DNA of 64,000 bases from Takakia lepidozioides (lineage: Eukaryota; Streptophyta; Takakiopsida; Takakiales; Takakiaceae): positions 33,151,053 to 33,215,052 of the forward strand of contig CM060732.1 in NCBI GenBank assembly GCA_030704615.1, given 5' to 3'. Position numbers and translations under genes: made by a program. A model generated the notes under the pieces. The model had not been told where the DNA came from. It saw nothing but the letters and a program-made list of their open reading frames with translations, and made no database searches. Position 1 is the first letter of the stretch; each line of letters begins with the position of its first letter. Shown here piece by piece: positions 10,691-21,238 of this stretch.

Positions 10691-11640
10691 TCATGCAGTA
10701 TTATTAGCCATCTTGCTATTCTTCCACTTATCAAAGGCTTGTGAACTCACCAAATAAAGCAAAGCCTGATGATCCACATCGAACACAAACTTCCTTCCCA
10801 ACAGATAATGCCTGAACTTCTTGACTAAATAAATCATTGCCAAAGCTTCCCTTTCAGTGGTGCTATAAATTCTTTCAGCACTGTTCAATAACCTGCTAGT
10901 ATAATAAACATGTGAATCTATATTTTCTGTAATGTTTTGAGCTAACACAGCTCCCAATGCTTCTCCAGAAGCATCATAATGCACATGAAATATCATATGC
11001 CAATGGAGGTTAATCAGCACAGGTGTAGTTGTTACTGACAATGTAAGATCCTCAAAGGTCCGTTGGAATTTAGCTGTCCATGCACACACTGCATCTTTCT
11101 TCAAGAGTTTACTTAATGGTGCAGCCTTCTGTGCATATCGTCGGACAAACCTTCTATAGTAACTGGTTTGTCCAAGGAATCTCCTCAGGGCTTTAACATT
11201 AGTAGGTGGTGGAGATGCTTTAATAGCCTCTGTCTTCCTAGGGTCCACAAGTAGTCCTTTCTGACACACAATGTGTCCCAAAAGCACTCATGAGTTCACA
11301 TAGAAAGTACATTTTTCTGGATTCAATCCCAGGCCTCTCATTCTGCACCTGGCTAAGCATAACTCCAGCTTCTGCAAATGCTCATTCTTAGAGTTATACA
11401 GACTGAAGTCATCTAGGAACACCTGCATGAAGTAATCCAAATACTCATGGAATAACTCACTGATTACTTTTTGGAATGTAGTTGGTGCATTACAAAGTCC
11501 AAAATGTGCATGACTTTGTAAGCATAAGCTCCCCAATCAGTAATAAAGGCAGTTTTCCCTTGGTTTTCTTCAGCTGCCACGGTATCTAGTACAGCCTCTG
11601 TGAATGGCAAAGGAAATGGGTCTTTCTGAGATCCCTCATA
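10691..11640 (-). pseudogene. Gypsy reverse transcriptase C-terminal part and RNase H
   Basis: From the right: GKTAFITDWGAYAYKVM, a frame change near 11,530, LCNAPTTFQKVISELF, then FLDDFSLYNSKNEHL (the YVDD-box region, here FLDD) and the GLGLNPEKCTF segment. Next come GHIVCQKGLLVDPRK, LGQTSYYRRFV and RNase H with YDASGEALGAVLAQ, TEREALAMIYLVKKFRHYL and DHQALLYL. The polymerase N-terminus before KTAF is shortened: the region between the TEAVLDTV motif and KTAF lacks the first catalytic Asp block. It cannot be active. Confidence 0.85.
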
Positions 11641-11661
11641 CCAACCTACGTGTCCCTTCCC

Positions 11662-12547
11662 ATCCATTGCCGAGACCACAACCGCCACCGAGTCCGTATC
11701 CGGGTCCTCCGGCATAACCCCGATGGATCCCACCACCTTTGGGGACTGTGTATGACTGGGACCGATGGATCACTAGGTTCCCACTCCGGGAGAAGGGCCC
11801 CCGAAGTGATGGACGGGCGCCGCCCCCTAGGAGAGGTGGACCAAAGTTGTTTCGCACGGTTGGTCCGCGCCTTTGCCGGCCCGATGACGGCACCATACGT
11901 CATCGTGGTGCTAGGGAGCTATTCACGATGGGAGTCCAACCCCATTTCTACCAATGTCTTGTGCCTTGTCCAGTTCCGATTCCCGAGGGTGAGCCCTTTC
12001 TTTTTTGGGGTCGCATGTATTGCGTGATGGAGGCAATAGACCCTAGTATAGGTCTCGGACTTTTTTTTATGGAGGATGTAGTTTTGGGGAGAGGAGAGAA
12101 TTCTGTGGATTTGTTCTCCTATTTTGGGCCGAGGTACACCCACCGGGAGTGGCAATTATTGCAGACACACGGCCTTGGGTCCTTGATCCATCCTTACATC
12201 CTTGTTGTGAACGACAATGATGTAAGGGGGAGAAATTTGGGCCGCAAAGCCCATATTTATTGTGACGAAAACCCCGATGTGTATGGCAACGTGGCTAGGC
12301 TCATCAATAGTTCAGTTACCGGTTCAATAGTTCACACCGCCAACGTGTTTTGGGATCAAAACGCCTCCTTTTCCAGAATGTGCAGCGCCTCTTTCAATCT
12401 TCCCTCCTTACAGAGTATCCTGACATCCCCATTCGTGATGGGGATAGTAGATTGGACCCTAACATCACCATTTTTGTGATGACATGTGCGAGGAGGACCA
12501 ATAGGGCTGGAGAGGAGTTGTTTGCAGAGTATGACTTTAGGCGTTAG
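11662..12547 (+). pseudogene. SET-domain protein, frameshifted
   Basis: A Pro-rich stretch with a TAA (PPPSPYPGPPA, stop, then PPPLGTVYDWDRW) leads to EGEPFLFWGRMYC, IGLGLFFMEDVVLGRGENSV, YFGPRYTHREW, then YGNVARLINSSVTGS and, in another frame, ARRTNRAGEELFAEYDF with a TAG at 12545-12547. G-x-G-x-F, the GN-x-ARLINS motif (family: GNxARFINHS) and GEEL..EYDF are the SET core of lysine methyltransferases. The frame changes at the run of four A after GGGATC near 12,355; five A would restore WDQKRLL. The break is one base in a homopolymer, so an assembly error is possible, but the TAA upstream supports a pseudogene. No pre-SET or post-SET cysteines are seen. Confidence 0.65.
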
Positions 12548-12915
12548 CCGAGTTTCATCATGTGTAGATGGACGTAGGAAGACATTTTGTACATTGAGGT
12601 GGGTTCCTCCACCGTGTATTTATATACATAGGCATTGATGTGTATTTGGATGCAATTTTCATGCTATATGCAAGGGAGTTTGGATGGACGTTATATGTGA
12701 ATTTGGGTATTTTGAATTATATAATGTCTCCTTCATGTGGTGAAGCAATATGTATGTATTCCCCTCATGTGTATAATGTGTACTTTGGGTTTTATCTCGT
12801 ATGATAATGAACAACGCCACGTATGGAAACTGATAATGACATGGTTGTTTTTGGCATCTTAGGATGCCGGCCACAACCCCACGGCGTTAATTCATGAAGT
12901 TCACATGATCTTGTC
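12548..12915. other. No gene seen
   Basis: AT-rich spacer between the SET pseudogene and methyltransferase A. No terminal repeat marking the start of an element could be found. Confidence 0.35.
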
Positions 12916-14230
12916 ATGAACCAGGATTTTGTTCCTTCGGAGGGGGGTGCATGTCAAAGGGACCCGACCTCGTCTGAAATGGCGGTCTCTGATGATGAGG
13001 ACAACAATGACAATGGAATTATGCATGAGGATGTGGCAGCAATGGAGGACCTCTTAATGCATGAGATGGTAGATAAGGACACAGACTCTTTGAATGACAT
13101 GGAAAAAGAAGCCAAAACTCCCTTATACGAAGGGGCCAAAGTGAGTTGCAGTCATGTTTTCCTGTTTGTTTGACATGGGAGCTGGGGAGGGATCGCAGGG
13201 GAGCGAGCCAACACAGTCAACTTTGGATGCTCCTGCCCGGGAGCTGCGCTCGCAAGGTGGAAGTGCATCGAGGTAGGCAACTCCTCAGAGAACACCTCAG
13301 AAATCGCCTCAGAAAAGCCCATCTAGAGTCCGGAAGCCGAGGAAGCAAAAGGAGCCCATGGCTTCGCCAGTAAAACCACTTGGGAGACTGGAAGCGGAGA
13401 TATTGGGTTTGCAGGCAGTTTCAGAAAACACGGATGCGGTGGAGGCCGCTGGAGATGTCGGACTCGGATCTACAGAAGGGCGGCCCATTCAGCTGACAGA
13501 AGCAGAGGACGACAATGTGGTGCGACTTGATGACTTCCCAGGAGATCAGAACCTGCTGGAGCTTGCGGAGGAGCAAAACCTCCAGGATAGTAGACAGGCT
13601 GGTGAGAGGGGTGAGGGAAGTGAGAGAGGTGATAGAAGTAAGAAACTGGTGGCGGGTATGCTCATGAGCGCACGAGACATGAACATAGCAGCAAACAGGT
13701 TGCTGGCAGAGACTCATAGCAACATAGGCCGCGTTTTGGGCTCCATGGTGTATCCGGAGAACCTTAAAGTTCCTTTGTGTCGCATGGTTAGCCTTCCAGT
13801 TGTAAAGCAAGCACTGCCAGGGGACATCGATCGACTGAAGCACAACTTTAGAGAGGGGTACAGATGGGGGTCGACAGCATTCTACGTTTCCATTGAGAAT
13901 GACCAGGGTGTCACAAAGGGCCCCACTGCAGAGGAGCTTCAGAATTGGAGCCCCCAATGGCACACTGTAAATGCCAAGTTTGAAGCCTCTCTGAAGACTA
14001 ATCCCACATTCGCACACATGGCAGGGAAGATGTTTTTCGTTTGGGACGGGAACCACTGGATGCTTGCCTGGATAGAGTACATTGCTGAAAATGCATCCGC
14101 AAGACATCAATTGGCATTACATGGTGGACTGCATTGTCGTGAAGGTGGACGTCAGGGACAGAGGACTATTGAAGGGTACCATGGCGGATATAAATCTGTA
14201 AGTATACAACTACATCCTTGTGTACTGCCT

Positions 14231-14310
14231 ATTGCGGCGCCGAAATAGACAATGTTCTTGACTGTCATGCACTCTATGAACTGGAAATTGGATTGCTGTG
14301 CCGAAATCTG
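14231..14310. repeat. Two palindrome relics in an intron of methyltransferase A
   Basis: ATTGCGGCGCCGAAATAG (14231-14248) and ATTGCTGTGCCGAAATC (14292-14308) share the GCGGYRCCG core of the large arrays. They sit in the intron after the ParB-like exon. Confidence 0.6.
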
Positions 14311-15492
14311 GTTATTTTTGTATCATATTTTCATGTTGTTCCTTTATTTTTTCTCCATGGCAGGGTAGCAGAGAGGGCCTTCGTGGAAACTCATCTGGCA
14401 CATACGCTCTACATAGTGCAAGAAGTGGGCACAGCACCGCAGACGGACTTCCAAAAATCCCTCGATCCTGAGCTGTACATGAAGTCCCTTGTGAAAGCGG
14501 ATCGCACCTGGTACCGACCAACACTGGACGCCATGGTGGAGATCCTCTATTCGGTGAGGTTCATCTCAAATTTCCCGATTTATTGCTATTTGTTGTAGGG
14601 ATCAGTGGCCTGACTGTATCCGCTGGGTATGGGAATGCTGACGAACATCAGGGATGACTTGGCCTATGCCAAAAGGCAGTTCTTTGAGAGTGATGCCCCC
14701 AACAAGGCGGACGCGTCGATAGAGAGTCACATTGTGCAGGCAGGGAGGCAATCACGGACCAAGTACAGGTCCAAACTTGTGAAGCAAGTTGCAATCGCTG
14801 ACCCTGGTCTTGGTGCCGAGTTCCTGGCGGAGATAGGACTGCATTACTCCAGACCCATGAAACCGGAAATGTCCATGAAGAAACTTCATCACATCGCAGT
14901 GTCCTGTGTTGAGCCGGCGGAGAAGGTTAGCGTGTGTTTGTTCTTGTTTTGTGTTTTCTCGCGATTCTCATGATGAGGTTCTTATGTCTGACCGATGTTA
15001 GGCCATGCAGACGAGGTGGCTACGAATCTGGAACGGCCATACAAACACGAAGCTACTGTACCACTTTCCCATCGAGCCAACAGACGACAAAATGAACGAC
15101 TGGCTCAATGTGATGACTTGGTGGCATTAGGTATAATTTCCTCCTCTTCTGTGTGTTGGACATCATCGCAATTTCAAATTCATGAATGTTTTGGAAACCT
15201 GCACTGCTGCAGGTACTGACCCACGCCCTGGAGCAATTGGATTGCAACACCACCACTTTCAAGTTACAGATCGACTGGACGAAACTGGAGACAATGGAGA
15301 ACTACGTGCAGTCCTGGCGAGGGGGGCGCTTCGCAAACCTGTTTTTCAGAGAAATTGCAAAGGCAAGACGCAGCGTATACATCGAAGAGCAGGAGGGTGT
15401 TGACAAAGCGGCAATGCGTGTCCTGTTTAGGTAATCTGCTGCCAATGCATCCCCCTATTTGCAGTTTTGAGGATTTAGCTAAGCAGCGGTGG

Positions 15493-15580
15493 GTATTGCG
15501 GCGCCAAAATATACCTCTGCAAGATGTGAGTGCTGGGTAATTGGGGCACGGTCCACTGCGTATTTCGGTGCCGAAATACC
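15493..15580. repeat. Two palindromes in the intron before PPFFLAW exon, copy A
   Basis: GTATTGCGGCGCCAAAATAT (15493) and GTATTTCGGTGCCGAAATAC (15560-15579) are inverted repeats. The same intron holds a whole palindrome array in copy B (43.35-44.03 kb) and one palindrome in copy D (51050-51072). Confidence 0.65.
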
Positions 15581-16781
15581 TTATGCATTGAGAACTTCCT
15601 CTTGCATGATGCATCAGTAGAATGATTTTTGTTGAACTGCCTCGTGATTGCAGGTACATAAACTTTGCACTCATTCCGTCCGGAGCCATTCAAAGGGTTC
15701 CACCATTCTTCCTGGCGTGGAGGACACCTGGAGGTCGTGGTACGATGTACACAGAAGCAATGGCAAAGGAGTGGCATGCCGAGCATTTGGTAGACTGTCC
15801 GTGGTATGTGGATCTCCCAAGTAGGACCGGTTGACCTCTCTGAGGTTAACTTGAAGAAGGAAGCGAATGCCCGGGCTATGAAGGCGCAATCGGATCCCCA
15901 ACCAGAGGATGCGAAAAGACTGAAAGCAGAGGAGGCAGCAAAGCAGAAAGCACTGAGAAAGTCAGCCAAGGCGGCAGCGTTGGTGAAGGAGCAGATGGAG
16001 AAGCAGGCAGCTGAGCAGCCCAAGGACAAGAAGAAAAGAACGTGCAAATAGAGGCAAGAGACGAAGACCCCCACACCCAAGAAGAAGAAGCAGCAACATA
16101 GTCAGCCAGATGACAAGGATTCCGACGACGATTTCCAGCAGGATAAAACCCAGGGGGCCACACCTCGTCCGAAAATTCACAAGGGCTAGCGCTCCGGGGG
16201 TTTGGCTGCGAAGAGATCACTATACAAGGATGCACCTGGCAGACCCTATTGTGCGGTGCACATTGCGGGCACGGAAGTCCTCAAAACACCCACAATTGTG
16301 GAGTGTGTTAATGAAAATTTCCTAACTGCTCTGACCAGAAGGCTGGAGAAAACGAGATTGAGGAAGGCGATCGAGGCCCACCAGGGGAAGGGGACACTCC
16401 CGGCTACACAAAGATGATGGAGTATTTTGTGGCGATGAGCCACGGCAAAAAGAGCACAGTCGGGGGCAGGGTGGTGAAAGCCTCCATCGACATGATCCTT
16501 GTGGATATCCCGGATGGGCAGGAGATACTGGGCTCACTACCCTGGTGGAACAAGTACGATGAAAGATACTGGAGCCACACATTCGGGTTCACAGCCAACA
16601 TGTTGGACGACGACGGCTGTGTTGTTGTGCTAGCAGCCGATGGAGAAGTCACTGAGAATGATATCAAAGTATGGACGGGGAGAAGTGCAGCACCCATCCA
16701 GAAAAAGATCTGGACTTGCATCAACACGCAGGGTCTTCTCAATGATGGTCAGAATGTATGTTGCGGTTCTCCTCTGTTCTG

Positions 16782-16802
16782 CCAATTTCTGTGCCGAAAT
16801 TG
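16782..16802. repeat. Intron palindrome, copy A, after the catalytic exon
   Basis: CAATTTCTGTGCCGAAATTG is an imperfect palindrome with the family core, in the intron between the catalytic exon and the TLVF exon. Copy D has one in the same intron at 49769-49792. Confidence 0.6.
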
Positions 16803-17130
16803 CCCATGTACGTGTAGGCCACCTCTCACGTTCTCATTTCCTTCTTTGCAGACTCTTGTCTTTTTAGGCATTCTGCCTCGTGAAGGAACATTCGAAATTC
16901 AAATTACGTCAAGCAAGCAGACTTGTTGATTCCACAGTTGATCCACTGGAGTATAACGTCCTGTTCAACCATGTGGGAGAGAAGGACATGCTTTGTGATT
17001 TGTCGGGCAAGCCTTGGAGGTATGGCAGGACCAGGAGTCCTGCATTCATCTAGACGCTCATGGAAACATGTACGGATGTTGAAGGTAGGGTCCTCGACGT
17101 CACTGCTAATACATGTGAGAGCGTTAAGTG

Positions 17131-17148
17131 ATTGCGGCACCGAAATTG
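17131..17148. repeat. Intron palindrome relic, copy A, last intron
   Basis: ATTGCGGCACCGAAATTG lies between the motif I exon and the last exon. Only the central 10 bases keep good symmetry. Confidence 0.5.
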
Positions 17149-17500
17149 ACACCGTTTCCGATTGTCTTTGTTTGCTTGCGCGAGGAAGCGAGTCATTCTT
17201 GACTTTGGCTGTGGTTGTGTCATATGAATTCGCAGGTGCCTGTATGTGGGCGGGAAGGATGTCCAACCGATTTGTGTTCTCATTTGAGGGGGATACGGCC
17301 TTGTACGATTTCAATTTGGCAGGCCTACAGCGTCTGCCTCCGACTGAGGATCCCAACAACGCAGAAGAGGACGTGGAAGGGGAGGAGGAAGAGGAGGAGG
17401 AGGAAGTCCAGGAAATTCGTCTGATGCAGTTCGGTCTTCCTCATCATCGATCCGTCTGTCACCTTGGTCATTTTGGTCTTAACGCCCCCTTTTTTTCGCC

Positions 17501-18000
17501 NNNNNNNNNNNNNNNNNNNNNNNNNNNNNNNNNNNNNNNNNNNNNNNNNNNNNNNNNNNNNNNNNNNNNNNNNNNNNNNNNNNNNNNNNNNNNNNNNNNN
17601 NNNNNNNNNNNNNNNNNNNNNNNNNNNNNNNNNNNNNNNNNNNNNNNNNNNNNNNNNNNNNNNNNNNNNNNNNNNNNNNNNNNNNNNNNNNNNNNNNNNN
17701 NNNNNNNNNNNNNNNNNNNNNNNNNNNNNNNNNNNNNNNNNNNNNNNNNNNNNNNNNNNNNNNNNNNNNNNNNNNNNNNNNNNNNNNNNNNNNNNNNNNN
17801 NNNNNNNNNNNNNNNNNNNNNNNNNNNNNNNNNNNNNNNNNNNNNNNNNNNNNNNNNNNNNNNNNNNNNNNNNNNNNNNNNNNNNNNNNNNNNNNNNNNN
17901 NNNNNNNNNNNNNNNNNNNNNNNNNNNNNNNNNNNNNNNNNNNNNNNNNNNNNNNNNNNNNNNNNNNNNNNNNNNNNNNNNNNNNNNNNNNNNNNNNNNN
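17501..18000. other. Assembly gap, 500 N
   Basis: Exactly 500 N. The end of methyltransferase A and the left end of repeat copy 1 fall here. Because copy 1 is nearly identical to 54.1-61.0 kb, the gap probably marks where reads could not be placed uniquely; true size is unknown. Confidence 0.99.
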
Positions 18001-18504
18001 TTCCTCCCCTTCGGCATGCCTATGTCCGAAGTATAATTTCCGGAGCTGCGACGAGGTCTCCTGTCACGAACTCCCCCCTCTCAAGTTCGAGCATAAGAAG
18101 AATAGAGAGAGGGAAAAGGGGCAAAGAGTGCAGATGGAAAGGGCGCGAGAGGGGTGACTGAGGAGACACGACAAAAGTAGATGAAACGGCGGTGATGCAC
18201 CACTTGGGTTCGAAAGGGTTGGACGAAAGTGTCTCCTCGTGGACTTTGCGTCATAACAAAATTCAAATCGTTCAGGGTACGCCTGCCGTCCGAAAAACAA
18301 ACATCATTATCCAACGGTCAGGCCGCGCCGCCTCATGCCCCTTCAGTCAGATAGAGTGCCGACATGTGCAGCAATTCCGTTGCTCCACGTGTTCACATTT
18401 CAAGGCATTTCCGTCCCAGCGTCTGATGAGTTGGAGCGAAAATGCGAATGCAGCGCGCATTTCCGTTAAGTACCATCACGAAGCTACACATCCGTACTTG
18501 TTGG

Positions 18505-20820
18505 AAGAAAATGCGGCAACGCATTTCCGTTCCACCTTCACATACCTTAGTTGTTGAACGGAAATACGGTGCCGCATTTCCGTCCCACACTCCATGTATT
18601 AGATCCAAAAGGGAAATGCGGCGCCGCATTTCCGTTCTGGAATGTCGAAAGGTGCGATTCTTTCAGTTCCCGTGGTTCATGATTTTCAATGTGAACGGAA
18701 ATGCGGTACCGCATTTCCGTTCCCCCTTCACATACGTTAGTTGATGAATGGAAATGCCGTGCCACATTTCCGTTCGGGAAAGTATAGAGGTCTCACCAGG
18801 ACAGAAATGCGGTGGCCGCATTTCCGGTCTCGAAAGTTTGAAGTCTCACATGGATGGAAATGCGGCAACACATTTCCGTAGCACAGCTCTAGGCCCCATA
18901 TAGAAAACAAAAATGCGGCGCGGCATTTCCGTTCTAGAATGTCGGAAGGTGCAACTCGGACGGAAATGCGGTGCCGCATTTCTGTTCCTGTTGCGCACGA
19001 TTTTCAGTCAGAACGGAAATGCGGTACCGCATTTCCGTTCTTTAGAGTATTAACGTCTGATGCTGGCGGAAATGCTGTGCCGCATTTTTGTTCCACAGCT
19101 CCATGCCTCATATACAAAACGGAAATGCGGCGCCGCATTTCCGTTTTGAAATGTCGGAAGGTGCGACTCCGACGGAAATGCAGTACCGCATTTCAGTTCC
19201 GATGTTTCAGGATATTTCATCAGAACGGAAATGCGGTGCCGCATTTCCGTTCTGGAATGTTGGGAGGTGCGACTCGGATGGAAATGCGCTGCCGCATTTC
19301 AGTTCCGATGGTTCACGATTTTCAGTTAGAACGGAAATGCGGTACCGCATTTCCGTTCTGGAATGTTGAGAGGTGCGACTCGGATGGAAATACGCTGCCG
19401 CATTTCAGTTCAGATGGTTCACGATTTTCAGTCAGAACGGAAATGCGGTACCGCATTTCCGTTCTGTAGAGTATTAACGTCTGACGCTCGCGGAAATGCT
19501 GTGCCGAATTTTCGTTCCACAGCTCCATGCCTCATATACAAAACGGAAATGCGGCGCCGCATTTCCGTTTTGGAATGTCGGAAGGTGCGACTCCGACGGA
19601 AATGCGGTACCGCATTTCAGTTCCGATGTTTCAGGATATTTCATCAGAACGGAAATGCGGTGCCGCATTTCCGTTCTGGAATGTTGGGAGGTGCGACTCG
19701 GATGGAAATGCGCTGCCGCATTTCAGTTCCGATGGTTCACAATTTTCAGTCAGAACGGAAATGCGGTACCGCATTTCCGTTCTGGAATGTTGAGAGGTGC
19801 GACTCGGATGGAAATACGCTGCCGCATTTCAGTTCAGATGGTTCACGATTTTCAGTCAGAACGGAAATGCGGTACCGCATTTCCGTTCTGTAGAGTATTA
19901 ACGTCTGACGCTCGCGGAAATGCTGTGCCGCATTTTCGTTCCACAGCTCCATGCCTCATATACAAAACGGAAATGCGGCGCCGCATTTCCGTTTTGGAAT
20001 GTCGGAAGGTGCGACTCCGACGGAAATGCGGTACCGCATTTCAGTTCCAATGTTTCAGGATATTTCATCAGAACGGAAATGCGGTGCCGCATTTCCGTTC
20101 TGGAATTGGGAGGTGCGACTCGGATGGAAATGCGCTGCCGCATTTCAGTTCCGATGGTTTACGATTTTCAGTCAGAACGGAAATGCGGTACCGCATTTCC
20201 GTTCTGGAATGTTGAGAGGTGCGACTCGGTAGTATGAATGTCTCATGCGGTCGGAATTGCGCTGTATGAAGCTGTCGGAATCGTACTCGGCTCCATGCAT
20301 CAGATACAAAATGGAAATGCGGCGCCGCATTTCCGTTCTGGAATGTCGGAAAGTGCGACTCGGACAGAAATGCGGTGCCGCATTTCTGTTCCCGTTGTTC
20401 ATAATTCTCAATCAGAACAGAAATGCGGTACCGCATTTCCGTTATGGAGAGTATGAATGTCTTTTAAGGACTGAAATGTGCTGCAGCATTTCTATCCCTC
20501 AGCTCCATGCATCAGATACAAAATGGAAATGCGGCGCCGCATTTCCGTTCTGGAATGTCGGAAAAGTGCGACTCGGACGGGAATGCGGTGCCGCATTTCT
20601 GTTCCCGTTGTTCATAATTCTCAATCAGAACGGAAATGCGGTACCGCATTTCCGTTCCACCTTCCCATACCGTGCTTGCTGGATGGAAATGCGTTACCGC
20701 ATTTCCGTTCTGGAGAGTATAAAGGTTTCCTCCGGACGGAAACTCGGTGCCGCATTTCCGTCGCTCTGGTGCATGACCAAGAAGTAAAACGGAAATGCGG
20801 CGCCGTATTTCCGTCCACGA
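18505..20820. repeat. Palindrome array, 53-bp period, core GGTACC/GGCGCC/GGTGCC
   Basis: More than 40 inverted repeats of the form GAAATGCGGTACCGCATTTC; the perfect ones extend symmetrically to AACG and CGTT on the two sides. Starts of GGAAAT fall at 18697, 18750, 18803, 18856, 18909, 18962, 19015, 19068, 19121, 19174, 19227, 19280, 19333, 19386, 19439 and 19492: exactly 53 bp each time, although the 31-base spacers are of several kinds. The centre varies among GGTACC, GGCGCC and GGTGCC. There are no stops in the unit, so every frame stays open for long stretches; these are not proteins. Confidence 0.95.
19067..20290. repeat. Higher-order repeat of 424 bp (8 x 53) within the array
   Basis: A block starting CGGAAATGCTGTGCCG at 19067 recurs at 19491 and 19915, a period of 424 bp, with very few differences between the blocks; the third block is shortened. 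Copy 2 of the element (54.6-56.2 kb) has only one such block, which accounts for most of its shorter array. Confidence 0.9.
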
Positions 20821-21238
20821 GCAATCGAAAGAATCACTCGGGACGGGAAATCTGGAACCTGAATGGGTTGCATTGTTCCGAAACAACATTGCGGCCAGTC
20901 TTGATGAGCACAACTTGGTTATCTGACCGTTTTAACCAACAGTCCTGGCACTTGTCAGTGCGAACGTTCCTGTCTGCACGGAGAATACTGCTGGATCGAC
21001 CCTCAGGAGAAACTGTCAGGAGATGTTATTTCGTTGCCGAATCGGCCATCATTGTCATACTTACTGGCTATGGAATCAAACCTCCCACCTTCATGCATGT
21101 AGCTTGAAACAATACTTTCCACTTCAATGTGCGACTTCCAATCGTCGATGGACTCCGCAGATCCACTTAGATGGTGCCTGTGAGCCTTGGTCTGTCGCTA
21201 TACTGAACCTCGCACTTGCCAACTCCGTGCGGTGTTCG

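Larger units (their letters stand above)
8711..11650 (-). mobile_element. Ty3/gypsy retrotransposon pol remnant
   Basis: Minus-strand order is RT, RNase H, integrase zinc-binding, integrase core, the Ty3/gypsy order. Gag, protease, both LTRs and the 5' part of RT are absent. RT begins abruptly near 11,640, where the plus-strand SET-domain sequence starts, so a deletion or rearrangement joins them. The integrase is interrupted by the element at 9093-10101. Several stops and frame changes lie between the domains. Confidence 0.85.
12916..17460 (+). pseudogene. ParB-like / beta-class amino-methyltransferase fusion, copy A
   Basis: Multi-exon gene, modelled by comparison with copies B, D and E. 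Exon 1 (12916-13140) is acidic and ends at a GTGAGT donor. Exon 2 (about 13217-14197) has a Thr/Ser-Pro-Gln basic stretch, then THSNIGRVLG, LCRMVSLPVVKQALPGDI, FREGYRWGSTAFYVS and FFVWDGNHWMLAW, the ParB/Srx-type DGNHR-like box (Arg is Trp here). Helical exons follow (14364-14554, 14590-14924, 15000-15130, 15213-15431, 15653-16048), with PPFFLAW and a Lys-rich linker. The catalytic exon (to 16755) has DMILVDIPDG and GCVVVLA; 16852-17114 has PWRYGRTRSPAF and VLDVTANT, where the others have DLTCGTG, so the SAM loop is broken. Frameshifts near 14,093, 15,815 and 16,385 and TAGs at 15128 and 17051 kill it. It runs to the assembly gap. Confidence 0.65.

Noticed and set aside
13421-14110. 229-codon open frame antisense to methyltransferase A
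   Set aside because: Shadow of the ParB-like exon on the other strand; no motif of its own.
18444-20820. Many overlapping open frames in all six frames (peptides such as GNAVPHFRS, RKCGTAFPF, RYRISVL)
   Set aside because: They arise because the 53-bp palindromic unit has no stops on either strand. The same holds at 54.6-56.2 and 47.5-48.3 kb. Not genes.
18505-20820. CRISPR-like array (regular repeats with spacers)
   Set aside because: Eukaryotic context, spacers are a few recurring sequences and not unique, repeats are long palindromes, and no cas genes exist.
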